Assembly: GCA_017303995.1 (NCBI GenBank)
Contig: JAFLBE010000011.1
Location: 1-64,000 of the forward strand
From: Bacteroidota bacterium
GTDB taxonomy: Bacteria > Bacteroidota > JABWAT01
Length of the DNA stretch: 64,000 bases
Direction of reading: 5' to 3'
Made by a program: the position numbers and the translations under genes
Notes under the pieces: model-generated
Databases searched by the model: none
What the model saw: only the letters and a program-made list of their open reading frames with translations
What the model was told of the DNA's origin: nothing
Part shown: piece by piece, positions 1-9,032 of the stretch
Position numbering within the stretch: the first letter of the stretch is position 1
How the letters are laid out: each line of letters begins with the position of its first letter

Positions 1-155
1 AACAATGTCGCCAATAAACTGTTAAAAGTTGCTTGCGCAGTTTGGAATTCAAATACTCCTTTTGATAAAAACTTTGTGTCAAAATTTGCCCAAAATACTT
101 GACTTAGTCATAGTATTCAGAATGACACGATTGGTGACCAGCTAAGGAACCTCAG

Positions 156-1379
156 CTATGAGCCTTTAAGATTTTTTTCCAGTTCGGTACTCCACTTTGC
201 TTTTACCTGGTTAAATCCAGCCTTGTTTTTTACAAAAACGGGAGTTTCTACAGTCCTGAATTTTGCGAGGGCCGGGTTGACCTGTTGTCCGTTTCTGATG
301 AGTTCAAAGTGAAGGTGAGGGCCGGTTGAGAGTCCGGTTGACCCCACGGCACCGATTATTTCTTTTGCTTTAACTGATTTGCCTGCCGAAACCCCTGATT
401 CAATTCTTGATAGATGACCGTACCGGCTTTGCATGCCGTTGGTGTGCCTGATCTCGATTGTTTTCCCGTATCCGCCCATCCAACCCGCGTGGGTGATTCT
501 TCCCGGTCCGATTGCCCAGACAGGTGTCCCGGTTGGTGCCGTGTAATCAATTCCCCTGTGCATTCTTGATTTCTTTAAAATTGGATGGCGTCTCATTCCA
601 AAGCGGCTTGAAATCCGGGTGAACTTTAATGGGGATTTCAGAAAAGCAGAACTGATTGAACGCCCTTCATCATCAAAATAGTCAGACTTCCCATCAGAAT
701 CTGTAAAACGGATAACCGTAAACTTCCCGACTTCACCGGTATATCTTGCTGCTTTAATTTCTCCGTATCCCACCTGCTTTTTACCAACAAAAAGTTTTTC
801 AACCAGTATCTGGAATTGATCACCAACTCTGGGATCCACATAAAAATCAACATTCCAGGCAAACATTTCAGCAACTTTTTCGATCAGTTCCGGATCTTCA
901 CCCTGATCTGCAATCGATTGATAAAGTGAGGTTTTCAACGTTCCCGAAATTGCGGTCATGATTGTGTCAACTTTGATCTGAATCCGTTCAGAAAAAATAT
1001 TGCCATTTATCGAGGAGACCCGATACTGTTCAGTAAGTGACCTGATGTAATCAAAATGCAGCAGAGAGGTATCCTTTTTAATGTAGACCAGTTTAAACTG
1101 ATCACCTGGGCGACATTTTCTAAGATCAAAAACTTTACCGGTTTCCTCGATAAGCTGCCGGGTGAGTTTCATCGGGACTTTTTTTGATACGAGCAGAGAT
1201 GAAAATGTATTTCCTTTTGCAAGTTCACCTTCAATGAAAATGAGACCCTGGGTAGCTTTATTTTTTTGAGGGATGTAATGGCGGTAAACGGGTTTTATCA
1301 CCCAGAAAAAGAGGGCAAGACAGATAAGTGTAAAAAAAAGCAGGGAAAGTAGCCGTGATGCAAATTGGTGGTGAGTCAT
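156..1379 (-). CDS. M23 family murein endopeptidase (LytM domain), membrane-anchored
   Basis: This 407-residue protein is predicted to cut peptide cross-links in peptidoglycan from the periplasmic side. An N-terminal hydrophobic segment (about residues 8-28) should anchor or export it. The middle (about 45-215) resembles the OapA/MepM-type N-terminal region. The C-terminal M23 domain (about 250-375) keeps the zinc and catalytic residues: H274 and D278 in MHRGIDY, and H355/H357 in PHLHFEL. The ATG is preceded by an AT-rich stretch with no good ribosome binding site. It stands alone, divergent from the LtaS-like gene 137 bp away. The family assignment is firm; whether it is a MepM-type hydrolase or an activator of amidases cannot be decided here. 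Confidence 0.9.
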   Translation of the reverse strand: MTHHQFASRLLSLLFFTLICLALFFWVIKPVYRHYIPQKNKATQGLIFIEGELAKGNTFSSLLVSKKVPMKLTRQLIEETGKVFDLRKCRPGDQFKLVYIKKDTSLLHFDYIRSLTEQYRVSSINGNIFSERIQIKVDTIMTAISGTLKTSLYQSIADQGEDPELIEKVAEMFAWNVDFYVDPRVGDQFQILVEKLFVGKKQVGYGEIKAARYTGEVGKFTVIRFTDSDGKSDYFDDEGRSISSAFLKSPLKFTRISSRFGMRRHPILKKSRMHRGIDYTAPTGTPVWAIGPGRITHAGWMGGYGKTIEIRHTNGMQSRYGHLSRIESGVSAGKSVKAKEIIGAVGSTGLSTGPHLHFELIRNGQQVNPALAKFRTVETPVFVKNKAGFNQVKAKWSTELEKNLKGS

Positions 1380-1516
1380 AGTAACAAATCTGTTTTTTTC
1401 CGGAAGGGAATTTAGTTAAATTTATAAAAATGCAAAGTTACAACATTCTATTTTCTGATTCTGATTAAACGGATGGATATCTGACTTTTAAATCTCTCAA
1501 TCATCTTCGCTTTTAC

Positions 1517-3403
1517 GTGATCCACTTCATTTACTGGTATGTGGTTTTTCTCACGGCAAGACTGGTTTTTTTAACCTGGCATTGGGAAAAGAGTAACCAG
1601 CTTTCATTTTCAGAGCTGCTGGGAACCGTGCTTTATGGCTCCCAAATGGATGTTTCTGCGATTGGTTATATCCTGTTTTTTGTTGTTTTGGCTGGTTGGA
1701 TGAGAGAGCTGTTCTCATTTAAACACTTCGGTTTATTTCTCACAATTTTCTACTTCCTCATGCAAACTGCGATTTGGACGGCAGTTGCTGCCGATCTTGA
1801 AGTCTATCAGGCATGGGGTGTTAAACTGAATGCAGAGGTTGTTTACTACTGCCAATACCCGGCAGAAGCATTGGCTTCAGCAATGTCTTCGCCGGTTTTT
1901 CTTCTCATCGGTACCGGTGTTTTCTGGGGTGTATTATTTTGGCGGATTTCCTTTAAAAAATTCTTTCAACCTGAATCATATCCGGGATGGAAATCACTCC
2001 CTCGGTGGATAACCATTCCGGTTTACTTACCCTTGCTTTTCTTTGTTTTTCTGATGATCAGAGGCGGATTGGGGTTAACCCCATTGAACCCGGGATTTGT
2101 CTATTTTTCTGAAAATTCTTTTGCAAATCATGCCGCCATCAATCCGGTCTGGAATGTCGTTTATGACCTGAACTCCCGCAATGAAAGCAGTAAAAAGGAA
2201 GTTGACTGGTTTTCGACAGAAAATGTTATTGCTTCAGTCGATAGTTTGTTTCTGAGAAACGAACCCTCTGCACGGCCTGAGTTATTTACAACCGACCGAC
2301 CCAACATTGTGCTGATTATCCTTGAAAGCTGGACGGCAGACATGGTGCCTGCTCTTGGCGGAATATCGGGATATACACCGTCTCTCGATTCTATCATCAG
2401 CAACGGACTTTTATTTTCTAAGTTTTATGCAAACGGAAAACGATCTGCGTATGGCATCTCCTCGCTGTTAACCGGATTCCCCTCGATTCCTGATGGGGCG
2501 ATCATTAAATTCCCGACCAAATTTGAAAAAATGCCGTCGTTAAGTGAACGGCTTGGTGAGGCAGGTTACACGTCGTGGTTTTTTTATGGCGGCGATGTTC
2601 GATTTGATAATATGAATGCGTTTCTGCTGAAATCAGATTTTAGTAAATTGGTCGATAAAAGTCAGTTCAGAAAAGAGGATCAGAATTCGAAGTGGGGTGC
2701 GTTTGATGATGTGGTTCTGAAGCGGATGAATCAGGATTTAAAATCCATTCCTAAACCTTTTTTCTCAGTCATGTTTACGCTGACCAGTCACGAACCTTTC
2801 GAAATTCCCGTGAATCCGCCCCATCCGCCGGCATCCGTTGCCGACCAGTATAAAAATTCAATCTGGTATTCTGATCTGAGCATCGGCAATTTTCTGAAAG
2901 AAGCACAAACCGAAGACTGGTATCAGAACACCATTTTCATCTTAATTGCTGATCATGGTCACCGTTTTCCGCTGAACCGTACCGAACAATTTGTGCCTGA
3001 ACGGTTTCGTATCCCGTGTGTATTTTTTGGTCCGGCTCTTAAACCAGAGTGGAAGGGAAAGCAGATTGCTTCGGTTTCAAGTCAGGCCGACTTTTCCTCA
3101 ACATTGCTAAATCAGTTGAAACTAAACTCGTCTGACTTTACGTGGAGCAATGATATGGTTAAATCACCACGACACGATTTTGCGTTTTATAATTTTAATG
3201 ATGGGTTTGGTTGGATCAGACCTGAATACAAAGTCAGCTTTGATTTTGTATCAGAAAAAATTATTCTCGAAACGGGCTCAGACAGTTTATCACATGCCGA
3301 TCACACCCGTTTTCTAAATGAAGGAAAGACGTATCTTCAGGGTGTTTACCGGTATTTTAACCGGATTGAGTGGGAAGGAAAGCCGTCAACAATCAGCAAG
3401 TGA
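1517..3403 (+). CDS. LtaS-like alkaline-phosphatase-superfamily phosphoglycerol/phosphoethanolamine transferase
   Basis: A 628-residue membrane enzyme of the LTA synthase/sulfatase superfamily. About five hydrophobic segments fill residues 1-185, followed by an extracytoplasmic catalytic domain from about 262. Seen residues are E270 (IILES), the probable nucleophile S310 in GKRSAYG, where many homologues have Thr, and D479-H480 in IADHGH. In Gram-negative bacteria such proteins usually modify periplasmic glucans or lipids, not teichoic acid; the substrate here is unknown. The start is GTG without a visible Shine-Dalgarno, and the frame is open back to a stop at 1466 with residues that also look like the family's N-terminus, so the true start may lie slightly upstream. 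Its 3' end overlaps the convergent alanine dehydrogenase by 11 bp. Confidence 0.85.
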   Translation: MIHFIYWYVVFLTARLVFLTWHWEKSNQLSFSELLGTVLYGSQMDVSAIGYILFFVVLAGWMRELFSFKHFGLFLTIFYFLMQTAIWTAVAADLEVYQAWGVKLNAEVVYYCQYPAEALASAMSSPVFLLIGTGVFWGVLFWRISFKKFFQPESYPGWKSLPRWITIPVYLPLLFFVFLMIRGGLGLTPLNPGFVYFSENSFANHAAINPVWNVVYDLNSRNESSKKEVDWFSTENVIASVDSLFLRNEPSARPELFTTDRPNIVLIILESWTADMVPALGGISGYTPSLDSIISNGLLFSKFYANGKRSAYGISSLLTGFPSIPDGAIIKFPTKFEKMPSLSERLGEAGYTSWFFYGGDVRFDNMNAFLLKSDFSKLVDKSQFRKEDQNSKWGAFDDVVLKRMNQDLKSIPKPFFSVMFTLTSHEPFEIPVNPPHPPASVADQYKNSIWYSDLSIGNFLKEAQTEDWYQNTIFILIADHGHRFPLNRTEQFVPERFRIPCVFFGPALKPEWKGKQIASVSSQADFSSTLLNQLKLNSSDFTWSNDMVKSPRHDFAFYNFNDGFGWIRPEYKVSFDFVSEKIILETGSDSLSHADHTRFLNEGKTYLQGVYRYFNRIEWEGKPSTISK

Positions 3404-4607
3404 TCATCGAATCGATGTCACGGTATGGAACACCGAACAGATCAGTCAGGCCTGATTTTGTACAAAATCCTTTAAACAGGTAGGTTCCGAGTTTGAGCGG
3501 ATGGTTTTTGCTAAGTGCAGTGTTGATATCCGGGTGGTCGCCCAGTTCCATAATAAAAGGCAATAAGGCGTTTGAAAGCGCGCTTGAACTGGTTCTCGAA
3601 ACCAGTGAGGCAACATTGGGAACGCAATAATGAGTGACCCCATGTTTGATGAAAACCGGATTTGAAGGTGTTGTGGTTCTGCTGGTTTCAACACATCCGC
3701 CCTGATCAATTGAGATATCAATGATCACCGACCCAGGTTTCATAGCTTTAACCATTTCTTCAGAAACAATGTAGGGGTTTTTCTCACCTTTTACCGAAAT
3801 AGCACCAATCAAAACGTCTGCAAACCGAACTGCTTTATTCAGGTAATAATGATTTGAAATTGCGGTGATTGCCCGCCGGTCAAGTGCCTGTTCAATATGT
3901 CTGAGTTTGTTGATATCCCGATCGAGAACCATAACCTGAGCGCCCATTCCAAGAGCAGCTCTTGCGGCAGATTCACCAACAGTTCCGCCACCGAGAATTA
4001 CCACGGTTGCAGGCGGAACACCTGCGATTGACCCAATCAGAATCCCACGTCCACGTTTGTCTGATTCCAAATACCGGGCTGCAATCTGAACGCTCATCAT
4101 ACCAGCAATTTCACTCAATACCTTCACAATGGGTCGGTCACCGTTCAGGTCTTCAATATATTCGAAGGCAATTCCCGTAACTTGCTTTTCAGTCAGACTT
4201 TTAAAATAATTTTTTCTCAGAATGCCAAGATTCAAAGCAGAAATAATGGTTTGCTTATCCCTGATGAAATTACATTCTTCTTCAGTCGGTGGCTGAATTT
4301 TGACAATCAGTCCTGATTTAGAAAAAAGATCATCCTGACTGTAGACAATAAAAGCACCATTTGACGTGTATTCTTCATCGGAATAGTGACTTTCAGCGCC
4401 GGCACCCCTTTCAACAAAAACTTTATGACCGCGCTGGATTAGTGTTCGGATCGCACTTGGAATCAGGCTAACTCTTTTTTCTTCCTGTGCACGTTCTTTG
4501 GGGATTCCGATTGAAAGTTCGTTTCTGGCGGGATCAAAAATCCGGATTTTTTCCTGAGGGGTTAAAACAACTTCTTCCTGAATATTCAGGAGATCATTAT
4601 ACATCAT
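3393..4607 (-). CDS. ald: Alanine dehydrogenase, Bacteroidota type
   Basis: A 404-residue member of the AlaDH/PNT family, which interconverts alanine and pyruvate plus ammonium using NAD. The N-terminal catalytic domain has GIPKER...KRVSL and the KIQPP lysine. The Rossmann domain has GGGTVGESAA. The signature SIDQGGC...HYCVPNVAS is intact, including the catalytic Asp. The C-terminal tail ending VPYRDIDSMI is typical of Bacteroidota homologues. The stretch matching FTFLHLA of M. tuberculosis Ald reads ISALNLG, so the catalytic His position is Asn. The gene starts 3 nt after the DUF4293 stop, has no Shine-Dalgarno and is probably translationally coupled. Ammonium assimilation or release would fit the nearby nitrate-ammonification genes, but that link is inference. 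Confidence 0.85.
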   Translation of the reverse strand: MMYNDLLNIQEEVVLTPQEKIRIFDPARNELSIGIPKERAQEEKRVSLIPSAIRTLIQRGHKVFVERGAGAESHYSDEEYTSNGAFIVYSQDDLFSKSGLIVKIQPPTEEECNFIRDKQTIISALNLGILRKNYFKSLTEKQVTGIAFEYIEDLNGDRPIVKVLSEIAGMMSVQIAARYLESDKRGRGILIGSIAGVPPATVVILGGGTVGESAARAALGMGAQVMVLDRDINKLRHIEQALDRRAITAISNHYYLNKAVRFADVLIGAISVKGEKNPYIVSEEMVKAMKPGSVIIDISIDQGGCVETSRTTTPSNPVFIKHGVTHYCVPNVASLVSRTSSSALSNALLPFIMELGDHPDINTALSKNHPLKLGTYLFKGFCTKSGLTDLFGVPYRDIDSMITC

Positions 4608-4610
4608 AAC

Positions 4611-5189
4611 TTATCGGAGGCGTGAACTGGAAGCGATTTTTTGAATATCAGTCTGGATAAACCAAAGAGCTGCCAGATTTAAAACCATTGCACCTGCCAT
4701 GATTCCTATTCCAAACGAGTCGGGTTGTGAGAACAGATAAAGGTCACCGTTTGTAGTTTTGCCGATGTAGGCTGCAGACGTTCCGATGATGGTGTTAAAC
4801 TGCCGGATGATCTGATGAACCTGAAGAAAAAGAAATCCGAAAGTGATACCCCCGGCAGCAAGGGAAAGAAATCCCCATCTTTTCTGAATCATCAGTTCGT
4901 TCCGGTTTCCCTTTCGGTTGAAGTGGAGAAAAGTAACGAGCAAACAACCGAAATAAATGATAATGCCGAATGTATTGAGATACCAGATGGATGGCCTCAG
5001 ACCATCAAAAGAGAAGATGGAAGAGTCGATGTCCTGTTCAAGAATGAGGGAATATCCCCTGAGCTGAAACATCATAGGATTATCAGTTTCACTGGTAAGA
5101 CCCAGTGAAAAATGCCAGGAGGGAATCCAGATCATCAGAATGAGCAAAAGTGCACCAAACAGAAATAGAAAATGCTGTTTCCTGATCAT
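4611..5189 (-). CDS. DUF4293-like integral membrane protein
   Basis: A 192-residue protein with four predicted transmembrane segments (about 8-28, 70-88, 105-125 and 158-178). The C-terminal tail ending SSSRLR resembles the conserved RSADRLR-like end of DUF4293 proteins of Bacteroidota. No function is established for that family. It is co-oriented with, and 3 nt upstream of, the alanine dehydrogenase, so the two are probably one transcript. Identification rests on topology and the tail motif only. Confidence 0.65.
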   Translation of the reverse strand: MIRKQHFLFLFGALLLILMIWIPSWHFSLGLTSETDNPMMFQLRGYSLILEQDIDSSIFSFDGLRPSIWYLNTFGIIIYFGCLLVTFLHFNRKGNRNELMIQKRWGFLSLAAGGITFGFLFLQVHQIIRQFNTIIGTSAAYIGKTTNGDLYLFSQPDSFGIGIMAGAMVLNLAALWFIQTDIQKIASSSRLR

Positions 5190-5342
5190 GAACTACTTTT
5201 TAAAAGGTAAAAGAAATGACCCGGGTAATTGGGTCAAAAGACTATGATATTTCTTAAAGTTATGAAATTGAACAGGAATTTCAAACCTTTTCATGATTTT
5301 GATCTGATTAGTTAAGAAAATACAAGGTGATCGGGTGGGCTA

Positions 5343-5385
5343 AAAAAGAGGAAGTCCGCTTATAGAATGGACTTCCTCTTTTTAA
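5343..5385. terminator. Bidirectional intrinsic terminator
   Basis: A 10-bp stem GAGGAAGTCC / GGACTTCCTC encloses an 11-nt loop and is flanked by A6 on the left and T5 on the right. It lies 18 bp beyond the stop of the minus-strand porin, where it should end transcription, and could also work on the plus strand. Confidence 0.85.
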
Positions 5386-5403
5386 ATTCAAATCAAGCGA
5401 AAA

Positions 5404-6621
5404 TCAGAAGGTAACATTAATCTGAAGGTACGACCAAAAGGCAATGTCCTCATTTTTAGACCCGTACGTGTCTTTCATGACATCGCCGGGAAGAAAAACG
5501 GAAGTTCCCCAGGTTGTTTTAACACCTGGAATCAACGGACGGGAAAGTGTTAAATCAATTTCCTGACCAATGATTGAATGATCTAAAGCATTTTTCTCAA
5601 AACTGTTGAAATGATGCAGGTCACAGGCAGCAGTCAAATTCCACAGCTCAGTTTCTGCTTTCAGTTTCAGGTAAAAATCCTGAAGACCACCAGTGGGAAT
5701 AAAACCTGCATATAGATAATCCATGTAGCCGTAGAATTTATGATTGGTTCCGTAAGAAACATCAAAAAGCGTGATTTTTTTACTTTTAGGATCCTGACCT
5801 GAAAGTAAATCGGCACCGGCAGTCAGCGATGATTTGTCTCCAAAGAGATTGGGAACCATGGCTGAACCAGAAAACATCCAGGCGCCAATTTTGGTCATAT
5901 GATAACTTCCCATCTGAAAGGCTCCCTCAAAAACGGTTGTCAGGGCATCTGCTTTAAAAGAATGGGTTAACCCCAGAGTAGACCGATAAAGTTTCGAACT
6001 TATAACAGGTCTGGAATTTTCATAATATCCGAAAAGATCAAGTTGCTGGTTTTCAATTTTTTGAGTAAACCATGCCCCGTAAATATCGGTTCCGGTATCC
6101 CGTTTATGTAAAAACGGTGCGCCAACAGATTGGACTTCTTTCAGATTTAATGCGAAAGCATCCAAAGTCCATCCGTCAGAATAGCGAAATCTGAATCCAT
6201 CAAAGGAGCGCCCGATCTGACTCCAGCCAACCCCACCAAAAAAGCGTTCAGTGCCATATATCATTTCAAATCTGCCGGCCTGAAGGGTAAGATTTTCTTC
6301 GGTAAGCGGAATTAAAATGAACGCCTGATGGGCATCAATATTTTTATCATTGCTGATGGTTGAGCCTGAAGTTGCCCCGAATGTTCGGGTATCCTGAAGT
6401 TCAAGGAAAACTTTACCGAAAGCACCAAGTCCCTTTTCTGCTGAAAGCCGGGTTCTCATCGTGGTAAAAGTGTTGGGAGCTGAGGCGTTTTTGAAATCAC
6501 GTCCGTCGAGTTCTGAACGAAGCTGAACCGATCCGCCAAATTTGATTGGATTGGGTTGTTCCTGGGCAAATAAAATTCCGGCTGAAAGTAGTAGTCCGGA
6601 AATAAAGAGTACTTTTTTCAT
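5404..6621 (-). CDS. Alginate-export-like outer-membrane beta-barrel porin
   Basis: A 405-residue protein with a signal peptide (about 1-19, ending ILFAQ), then an amphipathic beta-rich body and a terminal Phe (INVTF) as expected for a BAM-inserted barrel. The start of the mature part (GGSVQLRSELDGRDF...TRLSAEKGLG) and the LELQDTR segment resemble the alginate_exp family, which also includes porins for other solutes. An AAGGA ribosome binding site lies 6 nt before the ATG. It is co-oriented with nrfHA, 216 bp downstream of nrfA, and has its own terminator. A role in passage of nitrite, nitrate or an electron donor is possible but only suggested by position. Confidence 0.7.
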   Translation of the reverse strand: MKKVLFISGLLLSAGILFAQEQPNPIKFGGSVQLRSELDGRDFKNASAPNTFTTMRTRLSAEKGLGAFGKVFLELQDTRTFGATSGSTISNDKNIDAHQAFILIPLTEENLTLQAGRFEMIYGTERFFGGVGWSQIGRSFDGFRFRYSDGWTLDAFALNLKEVQSVGAPFLHKRDTGTDIYGAWFTQKIENQQLDLFGYYENSRPVISSKLYRSTLGLTHSFKADALTTVFEGAFQMGSYHMTKIGAWMFSGSAMVPNLFGDKSSLTAGADLLSGQDPKSKKITLFDVSYGTNHKFYGYMDYLYAGFIPTGGLQDFYLKLKAETELWNLTAACDLHHFNSFEKNALDHSIIGQEIDLTLSRPLIPGVKTTWGTSVFLPGDVMKDTYGSKNEDIAFWSYLQINVTF

Positions 6622-6656
6622 GGTTTTCCTTTTTTTAAGGGAAGAAGTTTGAAATT

Positions 6657-6686
6657 AGAAGTCAGAAGACAGAAGTCAGGAGACAG
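6657..6686. repeat. Heptamer tandem repeat (AGAAGTC-like)
   Basis: Four consecutive 7-bp units reading AGAAGTC, AGAAGAC, AGAAGTC, AGGAGAC and a partial fifth, directly upstream of the porin gene. It is one of several heptamer arrays in the window and the only clear one at a gene's 5' side. Confidence 0.8.
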
Positions 6687-6752
6687 TCCTTCGACTCCGC
6701 TCAGGAACCGAAGGAACAACTTAGACGTCGTTGTAAAGATTAATTTGGGTAG

Positions 6753-6798
6753 GGGCGACCGGCTGTCAATGACCCGCGGCAAAGCCTTGGGGTCGCCC
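6753..6798. repeat. Inverted repeat GGGCGACC...GGTCGCCC between nrfA and porin
   Basis: Arms at 6753-6760 and 6791-6798 enclose a GC-rich 30-nt interior. It lies 40 bp downstream of the nrfA stop. It has no T-run on the minus strand, so it looks like a dispersed intergenic palindrome and not a standard terminator, though it could stabilise the nrf mRNA 3' end. Confidence 0.6.
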
Positions 6799-6837
6799 GC
6801 AAGTATTTTTATTTCTTGAAATTTAAAAGTGCAATTT

Positions 6838-8337
6838 TCAGTTTCCTGTTCCTGTTGACGGGGTAGCTTTCGGATAGGCTGCTTCCCGTTCTTTGGCTTT
6901 TTTATCCCATTCAGGAACGACAGTTTTCATGAATTCGGCCTTTTCAGCTTCCAGTTTTTTCATGTCAAGACCAATAAACGCCTGAGCTTTTGCCTTGGTT
7001 GTCAGATCGGGAAGTGCAACAACATCAGTTTTTCCGTGTTGAGCTAAAATCCGGTAAATGGCAAGCCGGGCTTCCTGAGCTTTGTCGATGGCAGTTCCGA
7101 GAATCCGGGCAGATTCCTGTGGCGCATGGAAACCAAGTCCGTTTGAAGCGCCAACATAATCCCATCTCCATTGTGCATGACGGATGAAGGTCAGTGCAGG
7201 TTTCATTTCTGCTTCAGTTGCGCCGGCATCCCAGGCTGCTTTTGCTTCAATGTGAACCGTGGCCAGCAATCTTTCAGAAATCAGGCGGAGTTCCCTGATT
7301 TTATCCTGCCGGTCGGTGACGTTTTTCACCAACGTGGCTTCACTTTCACGGTGACAAACCTGACAGGAATTGGAAACATTATTCAGAGGTGACTGAATCT
7401 GATGATCAGTAAATTTCACCGCACCTTCAGATTTGTAAGGCATGTGGCAATCGGCGCAGGAAACGCCACGCTGGGCATGAATTCCCTGTTGGAAAAGTTC
7501 ATAGTCGGGATGCTGGGCTTTGATCATCGGGGTCTTGCTGAGCGTATGCGTCCAGTCAGAAAAAGCAATGGAATCGTAATAGGCTTCAATGGCTTCAACA
7601 CCCGTTCCTTTTTCCCACGGGAAAGTCAGATATTTTCCGTCACCTTTAAAATAATACTCAACATGGCATTGTGCGCAAACCAGGGATCTCATATCCTGAT
7701 GGGAAGCTTCATTGATGTCTTTTCCCATTTTTTCAAAAGCTTCAACCAAAGCAGGACGTGTGATTCTGAGATTCATGGTTTTAGGATCGTGGCAATCCTG
7801 GCAACCGATTGCGTTTACAACTTCCGCGCCTTTATCCTTCCACTTTCCTTTGTAAAATTCTTCAATTCCGTTCATTTCCATCAAACGGGGAACATCAGTG
7901 CTTTTGCACGTCCAGCAGGTTGCCGGAAGCGGTGCAGTGGTTCTTAACGTTGTCCGGATGTCATCAATGGCGTAAAAGTGTCCGCGTGACTGTTTGTAAT
8001 CACGGGAAAACGGATATCCTGCCCACATCACAACCAGCGCAGGTGAATCTTCGAGATAATCGAGTTCTGCGCCGCCGCCAAATTTACTTCTGAAGGTGGT
8101 ATCGGCAGTTTTGAGGAAGGTTTCATATTCTCTGGGGAAAGATTCGCCCCAAACTTCGTTCCGGGGTTCATTATCGGGAAGAGGTTTGATGGGCAAATAG
8201 GCAAATTTGGCTTCTGTGCGCCGTTCAACAATGGTTGAGGCCAGAATTGAAAGTCCGAAGACGATGGCGACCGTTCCCAGAAAAAGTACCCATCCAACCC
8301 ATGGCCGTTGCTGAATAATATCAATCATTCGTTTCAT
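6838..8337 (-). CDS. nrfA: Ammonia-forming cytochrome c nitrite reductase, catalytic subunit
   Basis: A 499-residue pentahaem enzyme reducing nitrite to ammonium with six electrons in the periplasm. The active-site haem motif is the diagnostic CWTCK (141-145) with lysine as proximal ligand. Four ordinary motifs follow: CQDCH (179-183), CAQCH (221-225), CADCH (294-298) and CQVCH (325-329). A single hydrophobic segment (about 14-35) serves as uncleaved anchor or signal. Length matches the family (about 480-520). It begins 10 nt after nrfH, giving the usual nrfHA pair in which NrfH feeds electrons from menaquinol. It completes dissimilatory nitrate reduction to ammonium with the nar genes behind it. 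Confidence 0.97.
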   Translation of the reverse strand: MKRMIDIIQQRPWVGWVLFLGTVAIVFGLSILASTIVERRTEAKFAYLPIKPLPDNEPRNEVWGESFPREYETFLKTADTTFRSKFGGGAELDYLEDSPALVVMWAGYPFSRDYKQSRGHFYAIDDIRTTLRTTAPLPATCWTCKSTDVPRLMEMNGIEEFYKGKWKDKGAEVVNAIGCQDCHDPKTMNLRITRPALVEAFEKMGKDINEASHQDMRSLVCAQCHVEYYFKGDGKYLTFPWEKGTGVEAIEAYYDSIAFSDWTHTLSKTPMIKAQHPDYELFQQGIHAQRGVSCADCHMPYKSEGAVKFTDHQIQSPLNNVSNSCQVCHRESEATLVKNVTDRQDKIRELRLISERLLATVHIEAKAAWDAGATEAEMKPALTFIRHAQWRWDYVGASNGLGFHAPQESARILGTAIDKAQEARLAIYRILAQHGKTDVVALPDLTTKAKAQAFIGLDMKKLEAEKAEFMKTVVPEWDKKAKEREAAYPKATPSTGTGN

Positions 8338-8347
8338 AATAATTCCG

Positions 8348-8938
8348 TTACTTAAGTGTTGAATCTGGTTTTGTTTTTTGATTTAAAAGGGTGTTTATCT
8401 GTTCAGAAACCGGTGAATTGAAAACCGGAACTCTGGCGTAGGGGACAGAAGATAAACTGTTAACCCGGCCGTGCGGAGTTTGCTGATGACATGACCAGCA
8501 ATTCCGGTCAGCATTTTCTGGGGAAATGTGGAAGTTATCAGCCAAAAGGGTTGAATGACATCTGATACAGTTTTCTTTGATGACGCCAATGCCGGCTTCC
8601 TTCACATGAATAACCTGAGGTTCCATCCGAAGGGTAAACATGGTGGCGTGACGAAGTCCGTCCTGAGCTTTGAAATAGTAGGTTCTGAACACGTTATCAT
8701 GCGGAACGTGACAGTCGTTGCAGGAGGCAACCCGACCGTGACTTCCTGTTTGCCAGGTTGCATATTGAGGTGCCATGATGTGGCAGTTGACACAGGCTTT
8801 TGGGTCATCTGAGAGGTAGGAAAGTGCGTTTGAAATGTAAAGTGTGTACATGCCAATCCCGACTATTCCGGCAAGCAGAACGAGAACAACAGGCCGCCAT
8901 TCAGGAGGTGGAGAAAAAGTATTAAAAAATTTATTCAT
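8348..8938 (-). CDS. nrfH: Cytochrome c nitrite reductase small subunit (menaquinol dehydrogenase)
   Basis: A 196-residue NapC/NirT-family tetrahaem protein that oxidises menaquinol and passes electrons to NrfA. One N-terminal membrane helix (about 16-38) is followed by four haem sites: CVNCH (49-53), CNDCH (73-77), CIRCH (124-128) and CWSCH (147-151). The segment MAPQYATW after the first haem is typical of NrfH. The gap of 94 bp to the upstream moaA shows no convincing -35/-10 pair and no terminator hairpin, so transcription could read through from moaA or start there from a weak site. A long C-terminal tail (about 155-196) is not needed for haem binding. Confidence 0.95.
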   Translation of the reverse strand: MNKFFNTFSPPPEWRPVVLVLLAGIVGIGMYTLYISNALSYLSDDPKACVNCHIMAPQYATWQTGSHGRVASCNDCHVPHDNVFRTYYFKAQDGLRHATMFTLRMEPQVIHVKEAGIGVIKENCIRCHSTLLADNFHISPENADRNCWSCHQQTPHGRVNSLSSVPYARVPVFNSPVSEQINTLLNQKTKPDSTLK

Positions 8939-9032
8939 GGATTTTAAGGGGTATAATTATTGTCTGCAAGATCGGGTGAGTCTGTCAAAGTTCCCAACTC
9001 TTGAGAATTAAAAATAGATTAGAAGGGTGATT

